A model generated the notes under the pieces. The model saw nothing but the letters and a program-made list of their open reading frames with translations. It did no database searches and was not told the origin of the DNA. DNA of 64,000 nucleotides, taken from contig JAFTAJ010000007.1 of the NCBI GenBank assembly GCA_017458585.1, positions 1 through 64,000 of the forward strand, given 5' to 3'. Origin of the DNA: Bacteroidaceae bacterium (GTDB taxonomy: Bacteria > Bacteroidota > Bacteroidia > Bacteroidales > Bacteroidaceae). How positions within the stretch are numbered: the stretch's first letter is position 1; every line of letters starts with the position of its first letter. The translations under genes and the position numbers were made by a program. This document shows positions 51,231-58,867 of this stretch, in pieces.

Positions 51231-51992
51231 TCAATCCTTCAATTTTTCACTTCTCCTCTTAAACTTCCCCCTGATGCTGTCCCACTTCAGGCGGATGACG
51301 CCAAACATGGCCTCGCCGAAGATGCCGCCGCTCATCTTGCTGGTGCCCAGCTGACGGTTGACGAACACCACCGACACCTCCTTAATCTTGAAGCCCAGCT
51401 TATAGGCCGTGAACTTCATCTCAATCTGGAAGGCGTAGCCCTTGAAGCGTATCTTGTCGAGGTCGATGGCCTCCAGCACCTCGCGGCGGTAGCATTTGAA
51501 GCCCGCCGTGGTGTCGTGAATCTTCATACCCGTGATCAGTCGCACATACTTGCTGGCGAAGTAGCTCATCAGCACGCGCCCCATGGGCCAGTTCACCACG
51601 TTGACGCCGCTCACGTAGCGGCTGCCGATGGCCAGGTCGTAACCCTCGTCGTTGCAGGCGGCGTAGAGGCGGGGCACGTCGGCGGGGCTGTGGCTGAAGT
51701 CAGCGTCCATCTCAAAGACATACCTGTACTGCGGCCGCTCCAGCGCCCATTTGAAGCCCGCTATGTAGGCTGTGCCGAGCCCCAGCTTGCCGCTGCGCTC
51801 TATCAGGTGCAGGTGCCCTTGGAAGGGGGGCACGCCCTGCATCTCCTTAACTATGTCGGCGGTGCCGTCGGGCGAGCCATCGTCGATGATGAGGATGTCA
51901 TACGAGCCCTCCAACTCAAACACCGCGGTGATGATGTTGCGGATATTCTCCTGCTCGTTGTACGTGGGGATGATGATAATACTGTCAGCCAT
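51231..51992 (-). CDS. Polyprenol-phosphate mannosyltransferase-like GT2
   Basis: 253 aa, single-domain GT-A fold. IIIIPTYNEQENIRNII, DILIIDDGSPDGTADIV, KLGLGTAYIAGFKWALE, VFEMDADFSHSP (DxD) and SRYVSGVNVVNWPMGRVLMSYFASKY are the DPM1-like blocks. It loads mannose or glucose onto undecaprenyl phosphate. It precedes pyrC on the same strand, separated by a CAATTTTTCAAT-type word array that also forms its last codons. Confidence 0.93.
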   Translation of the reverse strand: MADSIIIIPTYNEQENIRNIITAVFELEGSYDILIIDDGSPDGTADIVKEMQGVPPFQGHLHLIERSGKLGLGTAYIAGFKWALERPQYRYVFEMDADFSHSPADVPRLYAACNDEGYDLAIGSRYVSGVNVVNWPMGRVLMSYFASKYVRLITGMKIHDTTAGFKCYRREVLEAIDLDKIRFKGYAFQIEMKFTAYKLGFKIKEVSVVFVNRQLGTSKMSGGIFGEAMFGVIRLKWDSIRGKFKRRSEKLKD

Positions 51993-52605
51993 GTGAGAAC
52001 TTCAATTTTTCAATCTTTCAATATTTCAATCTTAAAAGAGTCTTTACTTTTAACTGCAAAGATACACTCTTTTTTCAAAAGAGAGGGTCTTTTCAACCTT
52101 TTTTAATATAAATCACTCAACTTTGGAGGGAGGCTTTACTAAAATTTGACGATTCAACGATTTGACGCGTCAAATTTGCAACGCTACCTGCGTTCGCATA
52201 TTTTCTTAATACGCGGGTAAATTTATTAAACGCGATGTCATTGAAACGAAACCTTAACTCCCAGAAAATAAGTCCGTTCGCGTTTAGACAAAGTCCGAAG
52301 TGCGAGCTCGCACTTTGGGCTTTGTTGAAATCATTTCAGGGCAAAATCGGATTAAGTACTTGACGTTTTGACGTCAAAACGCGTCAAATATTTTTTATAT
52401 CTGTTTTTTTTTGCATAAGAATTGCATAAGTTGCTGATTATTAGCGTTTATTTTTTGAACAAAATTATTTCTATATATAAATAATATATATATAAATAAT
52501 TCATATAAGAAAGCTATCGCGAGGGGGAGATGCCCTTCCCCATAATTTGACGTCAAATCGTTGAATCGTCAAATTTTTTTGACGGATTAGCTCTTCTGGG
52601 TGAGT
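51993..52605. repeat. Non-coding stretch holding a 437-bp TIR-bounded element (52141-52577)
   Basis: Left end 52141-52176 and right end 52544-52577 are inverted copies, AAAATTTGACGATTCAACGA then TTTGACG(CG)TCAAATT, identical except for a 2-bp CG in the left arm. Inside are a palindrome TTTTGACGTCAAAA flanked by TTGACG/CGTCAA (52360-52387), an 18-bp perfect palindrome AAGTGCGAGCTCGCACTT (52298-52315), a direct repeat TTGCATAAG, and an AT-only tract (52470-52500). No ORF and no clear target-site duplication are seen. It could be a MITE-like element or a dyad-rich control region. Confidence 0.8.
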
Positions 52606-54123
52606 TTATCCGCAATGGAAGAACTTTTCCACGAGCTGCCGTATTGCTTCGGGGTTGTTGTCGACATCCTGGCGCAGCGTGGCGTCGTCATAGGCTCGTA
52701 GCTGGGCGATGATGCCGTCTATCACGGCTGGCGAGAATACTCCGCGCCCCTCAAAGACTGCGCGCTGGCGTTGCAGGCAATCGGCAGAGGCTACGCAGCT
52801 GTCGGGCAGTTGGTCCAAGGCGGCCAGACGGTCGGCATGCTCAGCAGAGTGGATATTGACGTTCACATAGGTGCGGTCAGCCAGGGCGAGGGCGTTGTCC
52901 ATCTCAAAACCATGACGGCATGCCACACACAGTCCCGCCAGTAGCTGGTAGAGGTCTGCACTGCCGTCCGGCGAACGCATCTCCACGGTCTGCTTCTGGG
53001 AGGTGAGTGTTTCGAGGCTAGGGGTGTGGGTCTGTTCCAGAGGGTTCGCCACGGCGGCCATATCCACACCGGCTGCCCACCCGAGGGGCACGCGCACCAA
53101 TACGGAGCGGTTGTGATCGCCCCAGCATACGTTGGTCGGTGCTTCCTGGTGAGGCACGAGGCGGAAGTAGCTGATGGGGTTTTTGTTGCCAAAGGCTGTG
53201 ATGGCCGGTGCCACGTCCATCATGCCGGCTATCATGCGGCGGGCGCTCTCGCTGAGCGCACCATCTGCCAGCATCTGGTTGTGACCGTCTTTCATGATTC
53301 GCATGTGGATATGCAGTCCCGAGCCGGCCTTGCCAGTGGTTATCTTGGGTGCGAAGGTGACATCGTAGCCCAGCTGATAGCCTAGATTGCGTATCATCCA
53401 CTTGGCTATCATCAACTGGTCGGCTGCCTGCTCTACGGGTGCGGGCAGGAATTCTATCTCGTTCTGTTCGTAGTTCTTACCGTTGAGCGAGAAGTTGCCC
53501 ACCTCGGAGTGGCCGTACTTGATTTGTCCGCCCGCCTGGGCGATATAGTGCATGCAGCATGTGCGGAAGTCGTTGGCCTTGGCGTAGGGGGCCGATTCAT
53601 GGTAGCCTCGCTGGTCCTGAGCCGGAAAGACACCCTCGTCATCGCTGATGACGTAATACTCCAACTCACCCATGGCCTGAAACTCCATGTCTGTGACATC
53701 GCGGAAGGCCTGTGCTGCCTTTCTCAGGGTGTATTCGGGCGACGACTCCAGCGGATGGCCGTCTTTGTCGAAGTAGGAGCACAAGAGCGCCACGGTGGGA
53801 TTTTCGGCAAAGGGGTCGAGGAATGCGGTGCGGTAGCGGGGTATGACGTAGAGGTCGCTGGAGCCGGCCTGTATGAAGGGGAAGAGGCTGCTGCCATCGA
53901 CGCGCTCACCGAGGGTGAGTATGTTGTCGAGATAACTGAGGTCATTGATGACGAAGTTGAGTGTCTTCAGTCTGCCATCGCCCGCAGGATACATGAAGTT
54001 GACCATGCGGATGTCGTTTTTCACAATGTAGTCGATAATGTCTGCCTTGGTGAAATCGGCAGAGGGCTTCCCCAAAAATGCTACTATGGGGTTGGCATTG
54101 AGTGTGAGGTAATCGTTATTCAT
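52606..54123 (-). CDS. glnA: Glutamine synthetase (type I-like)
   Basis: 505 aa. Beta-grasp N-terminus (NDIRMVNFMYPAGDGRLKTLNFVI), then catalytic blocks DPFAENPTVALLCSYF, GELEYYVI, NEIEFLPAPVEQAADQLMIAKW, KITTGKAGSGLHIHMRI and ISYFRLVPHQEAPTNVCWGDHNRSVLVRVP. The region where adenylylated type I enzymes have NLYxLP lacks that Tyr motif, so regulation by adenylylation is unlikely. The 505-aa length is closer to type I than the roughly 730-aa type III enzymes. A single gene between an unusual intergenic element and tRNA-His. Confidence 0.93.
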   Translation of the reverse strand: MNNDYLTLNANPIVAFLGKPSADFTKADIIDYIVKNDIRMVNFMYPAGDGRLKTLNFVINDLSYLDNILTLGERVDGSSLFPFIQAGSSDLYVIPRYRTAFLDPFAENPTVALLCSYFDKDGHPLESSPEYTLRKAAQAFRDVTDMEFQAMGELEYYVISDDEGVFPAQDQRGYHESAPYAKANDFRTCCMHYIAQAGGQIKYGHSEVGNFSLNGKNYEQNEIEFLPAPVEQAADQLMIAKWMIRNLGYQLGYDVTFAPKITTGKAGSGLHIHMRIMKDGHNQMLADGALSESARRMIAGMMDVAPAITAFGNKNPISYFRLVPHQEAPTNVCWGDHNRSVLVRVPLGWAAGVDMAAVANPLEQTHTPSLETLTSQKQTVEMRSPDGSADLYQLLAGLCVACRHGFEMDNALALADRTYVNVNIHSAEHADRLAALDQLPDSCVASADCLQRQRAVFEGRGVFSPAVIDGIIAQLRAYDDATLRQDVDNNPEAIRQLVEKFFHCG

Positions 54124-54281
54124 ATCATGGATTTTTTGCGGTTACAAATTTAGAGATTTTTCCGCAAAACTATTTTTGTTTGTACATAAAATTGCGCTAT
54201 GGTTCGATTTTTTCGGCTGGAGAAAATGAATTTCGCCGATTGTGCATCAAAAGAAGGGGGATTGTAGAATTACGCAAAGAG

Positions 54282-54313
54282 AAATCCCCGCAGTCTTTGT
54301 GCTGCGGGGATTT
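54282..54313. terminator. Hairpin terminator downstream of tRNA-His
   Basis: AAATCCCCGCAG / CTGCGGGGATTT, 12-bp perfect stem with an 8-nt loop and T-rich ends on both strands; it suits termination of the minus-strand tRNA transcript. Confidence 0.85.
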
Positions 54314-54318
54314 TCTGT

Positions 54319-54396
54319 TGGGGTGCCTAGTCGGACTCGAACCGACGACATTCAGAACCACAATCTGACGCTCTAACCAACTGAACTATAGGCACC
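54319..54396 (-). tRNA. tRNA-His (anticodon GTG)
   Basis: Read on the minus strand, the cloverleaf is complete. Extra G-1 pairs with C73 (the histidine identity element), followed by acceptor GTGCCTA/TAGGCAC. The D arm has AGTTCAGTTGG, the anticodon stem is TCAGA/TCTGA with loop TTGTGGT, and the T arm is GTCGG/CCGAC around TTCGAGT. CCA is encoded. No mismatches in any stem. Confidence 0.97.
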
Positions 54397-54402
54397 ATGT
54401 TG

Positions 54403-54433
54403 GACCCCCTCTTATCCCCCTCTAGGGGGAAGA
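54403..54433. repeat. C-run/G-run hairpin repeat beside tRNA-His
   Basis: ACCCCCTCTTATCCCCCTCT followed by AGGGGGAAG. This is the only intergenic member of the family that also occurs in dsbD, ligA, the anti-sigma-like gene and the HhH gene. Confidence 0.7.
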
Positions 54434-54497
54434 TTAGACATAGGGTCTATTTTTCGGGGTGCAAAATTACGTGTTTTTTCGTAAGCTGCAAAGAAAA

Positions 54498-55373
54498 TCA
54501 AAAGATTTTTTTCTGCGAGGCCAGCAATGTGTTGCTCATCAGGGTGCAGATGGTCATGGGACCTACGCCGCCCGGCACGGGGGTGATATATGAACAGTGG
54601 GGCGCTACCTCGTCGAACTTGACATCGCCGCAGAGGCGGAAGCCTTTCTTGCGCGTGGGATCGGGCACGCGCGTAGTACCTACATCTATTATTACTGCGC
54701 CCTCCTTCACCATGTCGGCGGTGACGAACTCGGGCTGCCCGATGGCGGCGATGATGATGTCGGCCTGACGGCACTCGTCCTTGAGAGTGACGGAGCGGCT
54801 GTGGCACACGGTGACGGTGGCGTCGCCATACTGCTTCTGCATCATGAGCTGCGCCATGGGCTTGCCCACGATATTGCTGCGACCGAGGATGACGCACTTC
54901 TTGCCCGAGGTGGGTATCTCATAGCGCTTGAGCAGCTCAAGGATGCCCTTGGGCGTGGCGGAGATGAAGCAGGGCAGGCCGATGGCCATGCGCCCCACAT
55001 TGATGGGGTGGAAACCGTCCACGTCCTTGCGGTAGTCGATGGCCTCGATGACTTTCTGCTCGTCGATATGGCGCGGCAGGGGCAGCTGCACGATGAAGCC
55101 GTCGATGTCGGCGTCGTTGTTGAGCTTGTCAACCTCGTGGAGGAGCTGCTCCTCGGTGATGTCGTCCTCAAAGCGCAGCAGGGTGGAGGTGAAGCCGCAC
55201 TCCTTGCATGCGAGCACTTTGTTGGCTACATAGGTCTCGCTGCCGCCGTCGTGGCCAACGAGGATGGCGGCCAAGTGGGGGCGCTTGCCGCCGCGGGCCA
55301 CGATGTCGGCCACTTGCTCAGCTATCTCGGCCTTGATGGTGGCGGCTGTCTGTTTTCCGTCGATAAGTATCAT
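54498..55373 (-). CDS. folD: Methylenetetrahydrofolate dehydrogenase/cyclohydrolase FolD
   Basis: 291 aa. Interconverts methylene-, methenyl- and formyl-THF. [14 protein letters not shown] (catalytic Lys), [54 protein letters not shown] and [15 protein letters not shown] are the family blocks. It follows ffh; short AT-word repeats lie in the 30-bp gap. Confidence 0.97.
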   Translation of the reverse strand: MILIDGKQTAATIKAEIAEQVADIVARGGKRPHLAAILVGHDGGSETYVANKVLACKECGFTSTLLRFEDDITEEQLLHEVDKLNNDADIDGFIVQLPLPRHIDEQKVIEAIDYRKDVDGFHPINVGRMAIGLPCFISATPKGILELLKRYEIPTSGKKCVILGRSNIVGKPMAQLMMQKQYGDATVTVCHSRSVTLKDECRQADIIIAAIGQPEFVTADMVKEGAVIIDVGTTRVPDPTRKKGFRLCGDVKFDEVAPHCSYITPVPGGVGPMTICTLMSNTLLASQKKIF

Positions 55374-55405
55374 TGAAATTTACAATTTTACGATTTACTA
55401 GTTAT

Positions 55406-56749
55406 TTACGCTTTTCCCATATTCCGCATGGCGGCGAGGCCTTTCATCTTGCTGCCGAAGCCCGGGGCGTTGACCATGCGCATCATCTTGCGGGTCTGGT
55501 CAAACTGCTTGAGCATCTTGTTGACTTCCTGCAGGGTGTTGCCGGAGCCGCGTGCTATGCGGGCACGGCGGCTGGAGTCTATCTTGTCTGGGTTGGCTCG
55601 CTCGAAGGGTGTCATGGAGCCGATGATGGCTTCTATCTGCTTGAAGGCGTCGTTGTCGATATCGACATCCTTGAGGGCCTTGCCCACACCGGGTATCATG
55701 GCGGCGAGGTCCTTGATGTTGCCCATCTTCTTGATCTGGCGTATCTGGGAGAGGAAGTCGTTGAAGTCGAACTTGTTTTGCGCGAGCTTCTTGCTTATCT
55801 TGCGAGCCTCCTGCTCGTCGTACACCTGCTGGGCACGCTCCACCAGCGACACGACATCGCCCATGCCGAGGATGCGGTTGGCCATGCGGTCGGGGTGGAA
55901 GACATCGAAGGCGTCCATCTTCTCGCCCGTACCGATAAACTTGATGGGCTTGCCCACCACGCTGCGGATGGACACGGCGGCGCCACCGCGTGTGTCGCCG
56001 TCGAGCTTGGTCATCACGATGCCGGTGTAGTCGAGGCGCTCGTTAAACTCGCGGGCGGTGTTGACGGCATCCTGTCCGGTCATGGAGTCAACGACGAAGA
56101 GTGTCTCGTCGGGAGTGACGGCCTGCTTGATGGCGGCTATCTCCTGCATCATCTGCTCGTCGATGGCCAGACGGCCGGCGGTGTCGATGATGACGAGGTT
56201 GTACTCCTCTTGCTTGGCATGGCGCACGGCGTTGCGGGCTATAGCGACGGGGTCGTTGTTGCCGGGCTCGGTATAGACGGGCACTCCTATCTGCTCACCG
56301 ACCACCTGCAGTTGATTGATGGCTGCGGGACGATAAACATCGCAGGCCACCAGCAGGGGCTTCTTGCCGAGCTTGGTCTTCTGCCAATTGGCGAGCTTGC
56401 CGGAGAAGGTGGTCTTGCCGGAGCCTTGCAGGCCCGACATAAGTATTATGCTCGGGCGCGAGTGGAGCTGCAGCTCGGAGGTCTCGCTGCCCATGAGGGT
56501 GATGAGCTCGTCGTGGACTATCTTGATGAGCAGCTCGCCGGGACGGACGGCGGTGAGCACGTTCTGACCCATAACCTTTTGTTTAACTTCGTCGGTAAAC
56601 TGCTTGGCTACCTTATAGTTAACGTCGGCATCGGAGAGGGCTTTGCGTATCTCCTTGACGGTCTCGGCAACGTTGATTTCAGTGATGCGGCCTTGGCCCT
56701 TGAGTACCTTGAACGAGCGTTCGAGTTTTTCGCTTAGATTTTCAAACAT
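55406..56749 (-). CDS. ffh: Signal recognition particle protein Ffh
   Basis: 447 aa from the ATG at 56749 (MFENLSEKLERSFKVLKG); the longer frame from 56827 starts at a TTG and adds no family-like sequence. N-domain, then the GTPase with GLQGSGKTTFSGKLA, DVYRPAAINQL, IDTAGRLAID, TKLDGDTRGGAA and GTGEKMDAF. The C-terminal M-domain is methionine-rich (KKMGNIKDLAAMIPGVG, RKMMRMVNAPGFGSKMKGLAAM) and binds 4.5S RNA and signal peptides. Confidence 0.97.
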   Translation of the reverse strand: MFENLSEKLERSFKVLKGQGRITEINVAETVKEIRKALSDADVNYKVAKQFTDEVKQKVMGQNVLTAVRPGELLIKIVHDELITLMGSETSELQLHSRPSIILMSGLQGSGKTTFSGKLANWQKTKLGKKPLLVACDVYRPAAINQLQVVGEQIGVPVYTEPGNNDPVAIARNAVRHAKQEEYNLVIIDTAGRLAIDEQMMQEIAAIKQAVTPDETLFVVDSMTGQDAVNTAREFNERLDYTGIVMTKLDGDTRGGAAVSIRSVVGKPIKFIGTGEKMDAFDVFHPDRMANRILGMGDVVSLVERAQQVYDEQEARKISKKLAQNKFDFNDFLSQIRQIKKMGNIKDLAAMIPGVGKALKDVDIDNDAFKQIEAIIGSMTPFERANPDKIDSSRRARIARGSGNTLQEVNKMLKQFDQTRKMMRMVNAPGFGSKMKGLAAMRNMGKA

Positions 56750-56945
56750 GTTTTTTAAAGTAGTTATCGCTTGGCGGCGCGAAGTTAGCAAAAAAAAATG
56801 AATTAGCCTGCTTGTTAGGGAGGGCAAAAAACTTTTTCGGCTTATATATGTTTGAGTGTCAGCGACATTTAATGTTTTTTGATACTTGTAAACAATAAAT
56901 AACGAATAAGGGAGTTATTATTAAAAATAATACGCGACAGGAGAT

Positions 56946-58043
56946 ATGGATTTGCTGAGCATCATAGTACCGGTGATTGTCAGTGCGATTCTAACGGCAT
57001 TGATGGTGCCCCTGATTATCCGCCTGTCGCTGAAGAAGAAACTGTGTGACACTGTTGACGAACGTACTGTCCACTCAGGCGAAGTGCCGAGGCTGGGAGG
57101 CAGTGCGTTTATTTTATCTGTCTTGGTGGCGCTGGTTGTGGCGGTGCTGATGTCTGACAGCGAGGAGATAAGGTGTTGCCTGACGGTCTGGAGCGGCTGG
57201 GTGCAGTACTGGGCGCTGATTGCCGCTGCGCTGATTATCTACTTCTCGGGCATCTGGGACGACATCAGGCACATGGGCTACAAGATGAAGTTCGTGTTTC
57301 AGTTGTTGAGCGCACTGCTGATTGTGGTGGTGGGCAACTTCTGGCTCAACGATCTGTGTGGCCTCTTTGGCATCGGGGCTCTGTCGCCCTGGGTGGGCAA
57401 GCCGCTGTCGGTGCTGTTGGTGGTGTATATCATCAACGCTTTCAACCTTATTGACGGCATTGACGGTCTGGCGTCGGCTTTGGGCTTCATCGCCACGGCG
57501 GTGATAGGTGCTGTGTTCCTGATGACGGGGCAGCATATCATGGCTGTGCTGTCGTTTGCGCTGGCGGTGTCGCTGGCGGTGTTCTTCTGCTTCAACAAGT
57601 TTGGCAGCACGCGCAACCACACGAAGATATTCATGGGTGACGGCGGTAGCCAGACAATGGGACTGATTATCGCCTTCCTTGTGATATTCATGTCGATGCG
57701 CAAGGGCGGCGAGGCATACAGTGCGGTGCAGTGGCCGGTGGTAGCGTTCTGCCTGATTATCATACCGTGTTTCGACGCGGTGAGGGTGATGGCGGGCCGC
57801 ATAAGGAGGGGCGTGAATCCTTTCCTGCCTGATCAGACGCATATCCACCATAAGCTGCTGCGCATGGGGTGCAGTGCCACTCGCACCCTCGTGACGATAG
57901 TGCTGCTCGACGTAGCGCTGGTGGTGCTTAACATAGTGCTGGCAGTGGCCGACATCGGGCTGGACAGCCGTGTGAAGATTAACCTTATCCTGGCGCTCGA
58001 CCTGCTGATATGGTGGGGAGTGTTGAGGAGATTGAAGAGTTGA
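56946..58043 (+). CDS. Polytopic undecaprenyl-phosphate phosphoglycosyltransferase (WecA-like)
   Basis: 365 aa, about ten membrane segments. All catalytic motifs of the WecA/MraY superfamily are intact: HSGEVPRLGG, the Asp pair GIWDDIRH (D105-D106), NAFNLIDGIDGLAS, FMGDGGSQ (D232) and HIHHKLL (H299-H302). It transfers a HexNAc-1-phosphate to undecaprenyl phosphate, starting a surface glycan. First gene of the glycan cluster; the GT2 gene starts 3 bp after its stop. Confidence 0.94.
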   Translation: MDLLSIIVPVIVSAILTALMVPLIIRLSLKKKLCDTVDERTVHSGEVPRLGGSAFILSVLVALVVAVLMSDSEEIRCCLTVWSGWVQYWALIAAALIIYFSGIWDDIRHMGYKMKFVFQLLSALLIVVVGNFWLNDLCGLFGIGALSPWVGKPLSVLLVVYIINAFNLIDGIDGLASALGFIATAVIGAVFLMTGQHIMAVLSFALAVSLAVFFCFNKFGSTRNHTKIFMGDGGSQTMGLIIAFLVIFMSMRKGGEAYSAVQWPVVAFCLIIIPCFDAVRVMAGRIRRGVNPFLPDQTHIHHKLLRMGCSATRTLVTIVLLDVALVVLNIVLAVADIGLDSRVKINLILALDLLIWWGVLRRLKS

Positions 58044-58046
58044 GTT

Positions 58047-58832
58047 ATGAAGATTTCGATTATAACCACTACATACAACAGCGGAGGCACAGTGGAGGAC
58101 ACGTTCCGCAGTGTGCTGGCGCAGACTCATAAGGACATTGAGTATATTGTGGTTGACGGAGCCAGCTCTGACAACTCGCTCGATATCATCAAGGAGTATG
58201 AGCCGCAGTTTGGAGGCCGTATGCGATGGATGAGCGAGAAAGACAACGGAGTGTATGACGCAATGAACAAGGGCATCCGCATGGCTACCGGCGATGTGAT
58301 AGGATTTCTTAACTCTGATGACTTCTACTACGACGAACACGTGCTTGAGGAGGTGAACCGCGCAATGGAGGGCCAGCCTGTGGACTGTGTGTATGGCGAC
58401 CTGAAGTTTGTTAAGGCTGACGACATAACGCATGTGGTGAGGGTATGGAAAGGCTCGCAGTATAAGAAGGGCGCTTTCTTGCGAGGATGGCATCCGGCGC
58501 ACCCCACATTCTATGCCCGCCGCGAGTGCTACGAGCGTCTGGGCGTATTCAACACTAAGTTCCCTGTGTCGGCTGACTTCGACCTGATGCTACGCTTCAT
58601 CGAGGTGGCCGGACTGAGCAATCGATACATACACCGTTACTTCGTAAACATGCGAATGGGCGGCGAGAGCACCGGCAGCCTGCGCAATATCATACGTGGC
58701 AACCTCGGCATCAAGCGCGCCCTGCAAGAAAACGGCTATTCGCAGTCGGGGCTTATCGTGCTGCGACGATTGCTGCCCAAAGTATGGGCCACGATGCAGG
58801 GCAAGCTGCGGCTGGCGAGGATTGAACATTGA
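58047..58832 (+). CDS. GT2-family glycosyltransferase (WcaA-like)
   Basis: 261 aa. GT-A fold: ISIITTTYNSGGTVEDTFRSVLAQTHKDIEYIVVDGASSDNS, then KDNGVYDAMNKGIRMATGDVIGFLNSDDFY (DxD-like NSDD), and HPTFYARRECYERLG. It probably adds the second sugar of the glycan. The C-terminal residues (RIEH) run into a 42-bp ATTGACC array that occupies the gap to the next gene. Confidence 0.92.
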   Translation: MKISIITTTYNSGGTVEDTFRSVLAQTHKDIEYIVVDGASSDNSLDIIKEYEPQFGGRMRWMSEKDNGVYDAMNKGIRMATGDVIGFLNSDDFYYDEHVLEEVNRAMEGQPVDCVYGDLKFVKADDITHVVRVWKGSQYKKGAFLRGWHPAHPTFYARRECYERLGVFNTKFPVSADFDLMLRFIEVAGLSNRYIHRYFVNMRMGGESTGSLRNIIRGNLGIKRALQENGYSQSGLIVLRRLLPKVWATMQGKLRLARIEH

Positions 58833-58862
58833 CCATTGACTATTGACTATTGACCATTGAAC
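58821..58862. repeat. Heptanucleotide array between the GT2 and fusion genes (ATTGACC/ATTGACT type)
   Basis: Six 7-bp units: ATTGAAC, ATTGACC, ATTGACT, ATTGACT, ATTGACC, ATTGAAC. The order is symmetric (1-2-3-3-2-1). It contains the GT2 stop codon and ends 5 bp before the next ATG. Confidence 0.93.
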
Positions 58863-58867
58863 ATTAT

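Noticed and set aside
52141-52577. Possible replication origin
   Set aside because: Palindromes and an AT tract are present, but no cluster of DnaA boxes (TTATNCACA) and no dnaA or dnaN nearby.
54180-54368. 62-codon plus-strand ORF
   Set aside because: Its 3' half is antisense to tRNA-His and its terminator hairpin; no protein feature.
55373-56737. 454-codon plus-strand ORF
   Set aside because: Antisense to ffh and rich in Gly/Leu/Val/His; no family features.
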